Below are positions 8,747 to 17,182 of a DNA stretch of 17,182 bases, in pieces. The first letter of the stretch is position 1, and every line of letters begins with the position of its first letter. The position numbers and the translations under genes were made by a program. The notes beneath the pieces are model-generated. The model had not been told where the DNA came from, ran no database searches, and saw nothing but the letters and a program-made list of their open reading frames with translations. Source of the DNA: Monoraphidium neglectum (taxonomy: Eukaryota > Chlorophyta > Chlorophyceae > Sphaeropleales > Selenastraceae). Location: positions 1 through 17,182 of the forward strand of contig NW_014012570.1 of assembly GCF_000611645.1 (NCBI RefSeq), written 5' to 3'.

Positions 8747-11700
8747 TCAGGGGTTCTGAGCATGAGAAAATTCAACGTACTGAAACTCACGCAGCAGCGC
8801 CTCGGCCCTCCGCGCCCACCACGCCGCGCTGCACGCGCCGGCCGCCGCGGCCGCGGCCACGAGCCCCGGCCCCGCCGCCCGCGCCAGCAGCCCGGGGGCG
8901 CCGAACGTGCCGAGCAGCCCGCAGAAGGCGGCGAACAGCGCGGCGGCGGCGACCTTGGCCAGGCCGACGCCGCGGGTCAGGCGGGCCGCGGCGGCAGCGC
9001 AGTGGCTGCACTCGGCGGTGTGCTGAGACCAGCGGTCGTTCACGACTCGCTTGGGGAGCGGCGCCGGCGGCGCGAGGGGCGCGCCACCGAAATCTGGGCC
9101 ACCGCCGGCCTGCTCCTCGATCCAGCGGCGCGCTGCGGGGCGGCCGTTGAAGGTGGGGAGGCACTTGTTTTCTACAGGATTAGCTGGCGGGCCGAGGGAT
9201 TTGTATCCTCAGTGGTTGCTTTGGCTGCGATTTGCAATCAGACACTCGCAGCAGGTCGCTGCACGTAGAGAGCTGCACGCCGGCACCACGGCTGCACGAC
9301 ACGTGCCCGGATCTCAGGCCGCCCACCTGCAGAGATGAGCCGGTCGCTCTGTAGTGGTGTGTAGTAGGACCGCCAAGCGCCGGGGCCCCGAGCCTTGAGC
9401 AACACGTCCTACGGTGTAGGGCGGCCGGGGCAGGTGTGGTGGTGGGTGGGTGGGTTGGGCGATTGAAGGGGGAGTGACATGTGCGGACGATGCCGGGCGC
9501 CGATGGATTTTCGTAGGGCTTGGAGGACGGCGGGTGTCGCCGCTGTGCGAATGGTGCATGGCTTCCTCGGTTCCTGCTGGCGGCGGCGTTTCCAGCGGCG
9601 AGTACGAGGCGTTGAGCATCGTCACCGCCACCCGGAGGGCGTGTGGCTGCATTCAGCCGGAGCGGGAAGCGGCCAGTAAGGGTTGCTGCGCATCTGGGGC
9701 GTTCGTGGGGCGCGCACCTGGGCATGGAGGAAGGCGTTGTCCTGGTCAAACACCTGCGCAGGGTGGCGCGGCGGACGCACGCATGTGTTGGAACCAGCGC
9801 GTGATCTGAAAGAATCAGCCTACCTCGGGATGCTCAACCCGTACACACACCCACACCAAAGGGAGCCGCACACACACACACACCTGCACACACAGCGTTC
9901 CCAACCCTATGTGCCAGCTGCAGTCATGCCGAGGGCCGGAGCTCTGCGGATGCAGGGGTCAGCATTCAGCTCGTGCTATGTCTTGCTGATAAGTCAAGGC
10001 GGCATGCTGAGCTGGACGGGGTGGTGAGCTGGACGGGCCAAGCTCACCAGATTGTAGGAGAGGCATGACCGCCAGGCGGCCGGCGGCGGCCACAAGCTGC
10101 AGTCAAGGAAGCGATGTGGGAGATGGGGTCAGCAGTAAGCGAAAAATCACGCACGTAGGGGTCAACTGTGCCACAAGACAACTAGGAGCTCTCGGCCCTG
10201 GCCCAGACCTCCAGCCAAACCTCTGGCGCCTCCCCAGGTCATCACACATGGCACGTCCTCTGACCAATAGATGGTGGCAGCAGCCCGCTCAACGCGACGC
10301 CCACATAACCCTGGCAAGCGGCCACGACGAACGCCGCCACGACGCCGCCTGGCGGCCGATAGTTGCGCGCGCGAGGACACCTGCTCATCAGGCGACCCAG
10401 GGCAGACACGAGCGCAGCCAGCGGCGAGCGCGGGCCCGACGCCCGGGGCGCGTTCGCGTCCGTTTTGCCGTCGGCCCGCACGTCCAGGGTTCCGGTCAAG
10501 ACGATCGAGCGCCCGGGGCCGGCGGGGGATATGAAGATCTGGGGAAGGGGCAGAAGGGCCGCTCTCAGCGGGAGATCGATGGACATCACACAACCGGGAG
10601 GTGCGACGTCGCAGGCAGCGGACCGCCAGCTCAAAACATCTGGCAGCCCCGCAGGTGCTAGCAAAGCTCACACATCGGGCCGAGGCTGGCCGGCCTCGCG
10701 CCCTTTTGAAACCCGCATCTGGCACCCCACACCCCTGCCCCAGACGCTCCGCCGTTCACTCACGCGTCCACGGCCGGGGTGGCGCGTCGGCGCACGCACC
10801 TGCTGGACCATGGACCCGCCAGCTGGCGCGTCGTAGTCATAAGAAATGGTGCAGGGCGGCGTGTACGCGCAGAAGCCCCGCCCCGCCTGGACAGACGGGA
10901 ATTCGAACAGCCCCACGGGCTCCCGCCCCGGCACCAGGCACAGCGGCCTCCTCGACGGCGCCTCGGCGGCCGCTGAGGCTTGCGGCGCCGCGCCAGGCGC
11001 GCCGGTCGGCGGGCATCTGCTCTCGTGGCCGTTGCCGCCGTCGCCGCCGGCGTGGGGCTGTAGGGGCGCGGGGCTGACGGGCTTGAAGGGCATGCGGACG
11101 GCGTTCTCGCGGCGCAGCAGTGGTAGGACCCCGTGGTGTGAGTGCGGCAGGTGGGCTGGGTCTGTGGTTTCAAATCAGCCAGTTGAGGCGTGGTGATGGG
11201 CTGTGATCAGTTGTCATCTGGGGTTGTCGGTGAGCAGGAGCCGCCAGAGATGGGCCGAGCCAAGCCGGGGGGATGCCGGAAAGCGGCGGGCGCTGCAGCG
11301 AGTTGTGGTGACCGCACGCGGCGCCGGCGGCGGGGCGGCGGCTGCGATGCGTTGGCGGCCGTGGGGACTGATGAGTGCGCGCGTCGGTAGGGGTGGCGCG
11401 TTGATGACTCACCTGCCAGGTTCTCCACGCCGACGTCCCAGCTGGGCGATTCGAGGCGCGGCGGGGTCCAGAATGGTTTGCATGTGTCAGGGAGACGGCG
11501 GCGGCGCTGAAGACTTCGCAGCCGGCGGCAGACGGACGCGCCGAGCCAGGTCCGCGGGCTGGGGCACGGCTCCTGGTGCAGGCAGCGGGGCGCACTTCCT
11601 GCCACGGATCCACGCATCGGTCTCGCCGCGCTGCGTTGACAGCACAGCCTCGATAAGAACTGAGCAACAGCCCGGTCCAAAAGAAAGTTCACATGAAGCA

Positions 11701-13644
11701 GCAGAAGTGATCACCTGTAGGGCAGCACCCTTCGGTACCAGAGCAACTTGCCCCCGGCGGCCACGTGCTCCTGGAGGACCCGCGGCATCGGCAGCTGCGC
11801 GGCAGCTGCGGGCCGGAGAGCGCACGCACGCAGCGGTGTGAAGCAATGCGGATGCTGGCGCAGCCGGCAAGCGTCGCAACGAGGTCATCAAGGGCCATAC
11901 AAGGACGCGTCAAGCCAGCGTGAGGTGGGGGGTTAAATGCCGTTCTGACAGGGTCTGTTTTTGATCGCCAGCTGGGCATGTACCAACCCAAGCACAGCCC
12001 CACACCTGCGGCCTCGTCATCGCCCGCCGTCGGCCACACCCAAATGAGGCCCCCCGCCTCTCTCACGGGGTAGCCGGCCGCGCACGAGCGCCGGCTGGCG
12101 CAGGCCGCGGCCTCGGCCTTGCCGCTGATAGCCTGGGGGATGCGCGTGCACCGGCCGTCGCCGCCGAAGCGCCAGCCCTGCGAAAGGGCCGCGTCGCGTG
12201 TGGAAAGAAACGGCGCAAGGAAGCAGGTGCGTGAGTCACAGGCCTTCGTGTGCGTGCCCGGCAATATGCACTGCCGCGGGGCAGGTGAGGCAAGCAAGCA
12301 TACCAGCATTGTGCGGCCGTGGTGCGTGTTGCAGCGGCCGCAATAGTTTCGTTTGGCCATGAGGGGCCCTCCCATCCCACGTGGTAAGCACACTCGATTG
12401 CCACGCCCCCAGGGGCTAGGAGGCCCTCCGACAGGGGTGCCAGCCTGCGGGACCGAGGGCGGACCGAGGGCGGAGGGGGGGGGGAGAGGGGCACGGTATG
12501 GGGGCGAGGCGGCGGCGGGCGGGGAGGCTGCGGCGACGCACGGCTTTCGAGCAGTGGGGCAACAGCACACAGGTCTGCTTGCACACCGCTCGAATTTCAC
12601 ACAATTTCAGGGCAAGCCCTCGTATTTGCGCCGGCGGAGCACCCGCCGGCTTGCTGCCAGCCCTCACGCAAGAGCGCCTGCAGATGCACCTGAACCGCCT
12701 GCAGACAGAGCAGGTGTGTGTTGTGCGCAGCACACCCTGAGTTTCCACGGCGGCCCACCTGTGTGGGCAGGCGTCATCCATGCAGCGCCACGCGCCGGCG
12801 CCAGCGTCGCGCCACAGCACGAGGCGCTTGCCGACGAGCTCCAGGGCGTGGGGGCGCGCGGGGTCTGATGTTGCGAGCGGGGAGCGTATACGAACGCACC
12901 GGTGGTTGATAATGCTCGTGTGTGTGTGTGTGTGTGTGCAGAGGGGGGTAAGGGTCATGACTGTGGTGTGGAGGGGGGAGTGAAGGCCGACGCTGACAAG
13001 TCGTGTCTGGGGTGTAGACATGTGTTGTGGACACATGGCCGGGCCAAGCAGTGGCTGGCTGGGGCCAACATGCGGACTGAGGATTGCTGGTCTTGCAACG
13101 CGCCAGGTGGCGCCGGAGGGGGGAATTCAACCATGGCGGCGCAGCGCGGGCCCACCGTATGAGTCCAGGGGCGCGACGGGCCACCTGCGGAGGGAGCCGG
13201 CGCAGGTGCGGATTTAGAGGGCATGCAAACAGCCCGATGCTGCACGGGCAACGGGCCAGAGATTGAGCGCGGCACATTGGGCTAAATTGGGCTAAAAACC
13301 CCCAGGCCGGCTGGCCACCTGTCGTTGGGCAGAGGGGTGCAGGCAGCAGGTCCCCAGAGAGTCTGTGTGGGAGCAACGCACCACTGTCTGTTGAAATCGA
13401 AAGTCTTATGGGGCGCCCCGTTGGAATTGGGGAGCTCAGCGGGCATGCGCTGCCAAGCGCCCGCCGCGCCGGCCGCCGGCGGGGACGGCGGCTGCAGCGT
13501 GTGGGGCTGGGCCGCGGAGGCGGGGCCCAGGGGCCGCCTGGGAGGCGTGCCAAGAACTGGGCGGGGTGTGAATGACGCTCGGCGGCTTGCCGCTTGTTTG
13601 GCCGGCGCCGGCCGCGCCGTCCACTGACGCGCCAAGCTTGCCAT
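8747..13644 (-). CDS. PAO/TIC55/PTC52-family Rieske mononuclear-iron oxygenase, plastid-targeted
   Basis: Probable chloroplast oxygenase of the pheophorbide a oxygenase group. Minus-strand exons: 13644-13382, 13184-13156, 12864-12759, 12444-12381, 12177-12006, 11805-11715, 11441-11413, 11161-10800, 10538-10381, 10096-10048, 9805-9718, 9408-9327, 9171-8747. A transit-like N-terminus (MASLARQWTARPAPAKQAAS) leads to FDFNRQWWPVAPLDSYDP. The Rieske centre is ACPHRLAPLSEG ... ECAYHGWRF, then GLIWVWP. The iron site is VENLADPAHLPHSHHG (D-x2-H-x4-H). Later come IFISPAGPGRS, RWFQH and VFDQDNAFLHAQ. The C-terminus has NDRWSQHTAECSHC (the CxxC of this family) and two hydrophobic segments. All phases agree except exons 10-11: RWFQH and VFDQDN lie in different frames. 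Skipping the 49-nt exon 10 restores an open frame (622 residues) but loses RWFQH. Family sure; substrate not assignable. Confidence 0.88.
9754..9805 (-). other. Frame conflict inside oxygenase exon 11
   Basis: Read after exon 10, this segment gives ITRWFQHMRAS, matching the family's PRW-x2-H, then hits a stop overlapping VFD. The next 36 bases (9753-9718) give VFDQDNAFLHAQ in another frame. Only about 30 bases separate the two motifs, too few for an intron. A one-base assembly error, an unusual splice or a real frameshift would explain it. Confidence 0.6.
9840..9894. repeat. (CA)n-rich microsatellite in oxygenase intron
   Basis: Interrupted CA repeats on the plus strand, GT on the coding strand, within the intron 9806-10047 and ending about 35 bases before its acceptor. 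Confidence 0.85.
12918..12938. repeat. (GT)n microsatellite in oxygenase intron
   Basis: Pure GT run on the plus strand, CA on the coding strand, in the intron 12865-13155, about 53 bases upstream of the acceptor. Confidence 0.9.
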
Positions 13645-14697
13645 AGCCTGGGCTCCCGTGCAGGTAGTTTGTTGTGCACAGCTTGTCTTTGACTGTCGCG
13701 CTGTTTTGGGTGGGGTGTCGTGGGGTGGACGGGGACCATGCGTGATATCTGAGAGGCGATGACGTCAGAGTGCGCGTGCGACGAGAGATCTGGCGAGACA
13801 GTGTCCGACAGTCCAAGGGACAGCCGGTTTGCGTGGAGCGATCAGGAGCTGTGCCGGGGATCCACATCGTGGGGCAGTGTCCGACCTGCGATAGTGCCAC
13901 GTCCTAATGTATCAAAAACACGTGGCGTGCGGCGCCGTCCTTTGGGTGCAGCGCACCTTGGCGGCGCCACACAGAGTGGGGGGTACCCTTATATAAAATT
14001 TATATGCAAATCACTAGGGGTGTGCAGCCAGATGGCGGCACCAGATCGATTCCGTTTGTTGCCGGATTGTTGTCGGGACTGTGTTGATAACGCGAACTGC
14101 CCTAAACAAACACACCAAGGCAATTGATAATTAGTGGACACAAATGATGCGGCAGGTCAGGGGAAGTATGCATGACGGGTATCCTTGTAGGCAAGGGCAA
14201 CCGACCCAAAACCAACTGCCGCACCATCTGTCTATCGTACACATGGCGCCGCTGCTGCTAAGGCAAAGCACAAGCATCTCATCCACTGTGTTACATGCAC
14301 AATTCAAGCCCCAATCTTCGCCCAGACCGCCAAGCATGCCCCAGATTTGTGTCTGTGCACTCACACCCGCCTCCCATCCCAAAGGCACGCTGACGTGCCT
14401 TGTCATGTCCTGGCCTCCCTGAAACCCCCAATAAAACCCAGTTGCGGGGGCCTCCTTATAGCTTTGATTTTGGTCTGACCTCTGCAGGCGGGGCTGACAA
14501 GGCACATGCTAGCCCTGCATGTCATCGTTGCCGCCCCAAAATCAGGCTTAGGTCGGGACCGGCCCCAAGCCAGCCCTGGAGTGGCAATCTGATGCTCCTG
14601 GTGGACGTTTGAAGGGTCGCACCAAGGCACAGGGGACGCGCGCATTGGAATCGATGCCGACAGGCCGCGTGCTGATCACATAATCACCAAATGCGGA
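13645..14697. promoter_or_regulatory. Upstream region of the oxygenase and 3' flank of eIF2B beta
   Basis: No gene recognised in about 1 kb. It contains an AT-rich TATA-like element at 13989-14005, an 11-bp direct repeat CAGTGTCCGAC at 13799-13809 and 13875-13885, and otherwise unremarkable sequence. The short open frames on both strands have no family features. Confidence 0.5.
13989..14005 (-). promoter_or_regulatory. TATA-like AT-rich element upstream of the oxygenase gene
   Basis: TTATATAAAATTTATAT stands out in a GC-rich context and contains a 7-bp inverted repeat (ATATAAA-A-TTTATAT, 13991-14005), so it looks like a TATA box on either strand. It lies about 345 bases upstream of the oxygenase ATG, implying a long leader if used. 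Confidence 0.35.
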
Positions 14698-14702
14698 TTA
14701 CA
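14698..14702 (-). terminator. Candidate TGTAA polyadenylation signal of eIF2B beta
   Basis: TTACA on the plus strand is TGTAA on the minus strand, about 360 bases downstream of the eIF2B beta stop at 15061. A further copy lies at 14291-14295. Confidence 0.5.
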
Positions 14703-15060
14703 CGGCCACAACTTGGCTCGGCTGCGATTGCCCGAACCATGGCCTGCATGCTGCGAGGAGGTCAACCAGCTGCTGTGCGTGCCGCTGAAATCACCAGACC
14801 GCCTCCGTTCGCACCACCCCATATGACGAGACCCCCCCCTCCCTGGGGAGTCTGGGACCAACCCGGGCAGGAGCTCATGGGCGTTTGTCAGATGGATGCG
14901 CAAGTCTTGTGGGCTGCACGCAGGGCAATCAGTAGTCAGCTGGTCACCCCTGGCCATGTTGATCGCGTCCGCCGGCGCCTCACAGCCGGGCGCGGCCAAC
15001 GCACTGCTCCCCAGGCAGGGTGGCTTTGCTGGGTGGTGTGAGAGCTGCGGCTGTGCGCTG
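14703..15060 (-). other. Presumed 3' UTR of eIF2B beta
   Basis: Region between the stop codon and the TGTAA signal. No other feature was recognised, and open frames on both strands lack family similarity. Confidence 0.5.
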
Positions 15061-15724
15061 CTACTTGTTGATGAGGTTCAGGAGCTCTGCACTCAGGAGG
15101 TAGTCCTCCCTGGGGTCGTGGTGGTTGGAACGGCAGTCGGAGGGGTGGGCTTGCAGTGGTTGAGGTGGCGGGGGCTGGACTGGTGGAGGCAGGGGTGGAG
15201 ATTTGCGTGGTAGAGGGTGGGGGCAGGAGCTGGGGTGTCGACGTTGGGAGTGGGAGGGTGGGGATGGGTTCAGTGGGGCTAACAGGGGTCAGGGGCTAGC
15301 GGGCCTGCAGGCGGGCGGCAGCCCTTGCGGCAGAGAGGCGGGACGAGAAGACCGCGCCGCGCCGGGGCCACATCCGCCGCACATCAGCCCCCCCCCACCT
15401 GCTGTAGTACTCCGCCAGCAGGCGGTACACGTACGACGGCGTGTAACCCCCGGTGTCGGTGACGAAGAGGCTGACCAGGTGCGGGGGCACGTAGTCGAAG
15501 CAGGGGTTTGACACCTCAACATTGACCGGCTCCGCGCCCTCGTCGCGGCGGACAAAGGCCTCCGCGAGGACATCGAAATCCGCCACCTCGGCCGGGGACT
15601 TGAACTCTGTGAGAGGGATATCAAATGTGTGTGACTGTGATTGTGTGGAATTTGTGTGTGTGTGTGTGTTATTGTGTGTGTAGTTCGTGATCGCGTGATT
15701 GTGTGTGTGTGTATGTGTGAGTGT

Positions 15725-15758
<34 letters not shown>

Positions 15759-16302
15759 TTTGCAGGTTGAGAAACGGCCATGATGTCGGGGTCATGTGAT
15801 TGCCTTTGAGCGGCTGAGAGGGACGCGCGCTGACGGGGCGCGTCTGGCTGGCCTGCCGCCACGCACTGCCGGGCGGCCGCCTCCATGCAAAGGTGCGCGC
15901 CTGCCAGGGGCCATGCGCCCCCTCGTCCCGACCCCTCACGACTCGGCGCTTCCCTGTGGCGCAGCTTCCGCTCGCCTCGGCCATTCAAACGGCGCGCCCC
16001 CCTCAAACGCAGGCCAGCCATCCACCACAACAGTCCCCTCGCCGCCAGGGAAAGGGGCGGAACGCATGAATGCGCGTATAAATCCATACGCCGGGGCCCC
16101 ACCGTTGAAGGTGACGTCTGGGTCGTGGGGGAACAGGGGGCTCAGCTTGTGCAGGCCCACCAGCACGACCAGCGGCACAGAGTGGCGCCGCGCCGCCAGC
16201 GCGACGACGTGGCTGCCGGAGGGCGCGACCACGCCGCCGTTGGCGAGCACGGCGTGCGCGCCCACCAGCACCTGCGGGGACGTGAGTTTTTTTTCAGTGT
16301 TG

Positions 16303-16343
<41 letters not shown>

Positions 16344-17182
16344 GGTGATGGTGTGAGAGGGGCGGTGGCTGGGACAGCCGGGGCGCGCACGCGACCGGCG
16401 GCCGGCCCCGCGAGTGCTGCTGGACCAAGAACCCCCGGCTCCACAAGCTCTGACCCCCTCCGCCGCAAGCGTGAGGCCGGCCCCATATGCGGCACCCCCT
16501 GCCCCGCGGCCTTGCCCCCCCCCCAGGGCCCCGTCCATGCGGCCCAGCTCGCCTTGTTGGCGCGGGCCATCAAAGCGAACACGGCAGAGTCCGCTATGAG
16601 GGTGGTCTGCACGCCTGCGTCCGCCAGCTTGCGCGCCATCTTATGGCCGTCGTAGCGCGGGGCCGCCTCGGCCACGACCACCTGAGCAGGTTTGGGGTGC
16701 CAGGTGGGCACAGGTGCGGCGTGTGGGTGACGTCGGGGCGTGCGGGGAGTGCGTGTGCGTGTGTGCGCTCGCGTGCCTGTTTTGTACGTGAGCGTGCGTG
16801 TGTGTGCAGGTAGGGAAAGGTGGCTGCGCCGCTCCATTTGGTGCCCCAAGCATCGGCAGGCGCCCACAACAGCGCAAGCGGAGGGGACCTACCAGCTGCC
16901 CCACTCCGCAGCAACACACCCTCCTGCCCCCGGCCCCGTTTGCGAGCGCGAATCTGAACATGCCCCCACCCCCCACTCCCGGCCCGTCGCCACAACAGCT
17001 GCAACCGGACACCATCGGTCCCCTGCGTGCGCCCGCACCCAAGCCCTGCGCAATCCCAAGCAATCAGCAAAGCCTGCCAGCTGTGCCCAAAATGGTTCAC
17101 CTGGAACTCCCTCTTTTTGGAGGCCTCCTTCAAAAACAGCAGCACGGTGTCAGACATGCCGTAGGTCAGGATGACCTGGAGG
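15061..17182 (-). CDS. EIF2B2: Translation initiation factor eIF2B subunit beta, C-terminal part (5' end outside window)
   Basis: Regulatory subunit of the eIF2 guanine-nucleotide exchange factor, cytosolic. Minus-strand exons: from beyond 17182 to 17101, then 16681-16553, 16271-16103, 15606-15399, 15109-15061 (stop TAG); phases 0, 0, 1, 2 agree. About 211 residues are visible. In order: [139 protein letters not shown], ending [13 protein letters not shown]. This is the Rossmann-like domain shared by the alpha, beta and delta subunits. The PLFPHDPDV stretch and the ending at the [13 protein letters not shown] motif favour beta over delta. The intron after ARANK begins with GC rather than GT. 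Introns carry long (GT)n tracts. Confidence 0.93.
15628..15758. repeat. Interrupted (GT)n microsatellite cluster in eIF2B beta intron
   Basis: About 130 bases of GT repeats with small interruptions, CA on the coding strand, ending about 20 bases before the acceptor at 15607 in the 496-bp intron 15607-16102. Confidence 0.9.
16306..16342. repeat. (TG)18 microsatellite in eIF2B beta intron
   Basis: Pure dinucleotide run, CA on the coding strand, about 34 bases before the acceptor of the intron 16272-16552. Confidence 0.95.
16746..16808. repeat. GT/GC-interrupted repeat in eIF2B beta intron
   Basis: Degenerate GTGCGTGT-type repeats, CA-rich on the coding strand, about 64 bases before the acceptor of the intron 16682-17100. 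Confidence 0.7.

Noticed and set aside
14430..14435. AATAAA as a polyadenylation signal
   Set aside because: It is on the plus strand, where no gene ends, and green algae mainly use TGTAA.
14131..14505. 124-codon minus-strand open frame between the oxygenase and eIF2B beta
   Set aside because: No recognisable family, no coding-like composition, and it lies in the 3' flank of eIF2B beta.
15885..16655. 256-codon plus-strand open frame
   Set aside because: Antisense to well-supported eIF2B beta exons, with Arg/Pro/Ala composition typical of GC-rich shadow frames.
16142..16867. Unspliced 241-codon minus-strand frame through the GC-AG intron
   Set aside because: It covers [16 protein letters not shown] correctly but reads the next conserved exon in the wrong frame, so the intron must be removed.
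229..17182. A single coordinated multi-gene system
   Set aside because: The genes are on both strands, have separate promoters and belong to unrelated eukaryotic pathways. A shared stress theme is too loose to claim linkage.

Overview
This is a nuclear genomic fragment from a eukaryote, most likely a chlorophycean green alga. It is GC-rich, and its genes are broken by many short introns of roughly 150-500 bp with GTGCG/GTGAG donors and CAG acceptors. TGTAA motifs, the green-algal polyadenylation signal, lie downstream of two genes. Two proteins carry plastid-type transit peptides (an Hsp33 chaperone and a pheophorbide-a-oxygenase-family Rieske enzyme). Low-complexity Ala/Gln/Gly/Pro inserts and (GT)n tracts in introns also fit. 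No bacterial operon, CRISPR array, tRNA, rRNA or recognisable transposon was seen.

Layout. (1) 1-2372, minus: 5' two thirds of a CaMKK/SnRK1-activating-type protein kinase. Three exons were reconstructed and the rest lies beyond base 1. A low-complexity insert of about 300 residues, with a (CTG)17 tract read as poly-Ala, sits between the catalytic Lys and the alphaC Glu. (2) 2923-5426, minus: complete seven-exon HSP33, 329 residues, all phases consistent. (3) about 6032-7956, plus: coiled-coil protein, five exons, 5' end unresolved, C-terminus reminiscent of CEP131/AZI1. (4) 8747-13644, minus: PAO/TIC55/PTC52-family Rieske oxygenase, 13 exons, with one unresolved reading-frame problem at exons 10-11. 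(5) 15061-17182 and beyond, minus: C-terminal half of translation initiation factor eIF2B beta, including a probable GC-AG intron.

Orientation: the kinase and HSP33 are in tandem. HSP33 and the coiled-coil gene are divergent over about 600 bp. The coiled-coil gene and the oxygenase are convergent, and the oxygenase and eIF2B beta are in tandem. The genes belong to separate processes (energy-stress kinase cascade, plastid redox chaperoning, probable centriole/cilium scaffold, chlorophyll-type oxygenation, translation initiation). There is no sequence reason to treat them as one system. The most notable points are the kinase insert, a 14-bp hairpin ending exactly at the kinase start codon, the loss of one of four zinc cysteines in HSP33, and the frame conflict in the oxygenase. 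Exon boundaries come from reading splice consensus, phase and family conservation by eye; no transcript data were used.
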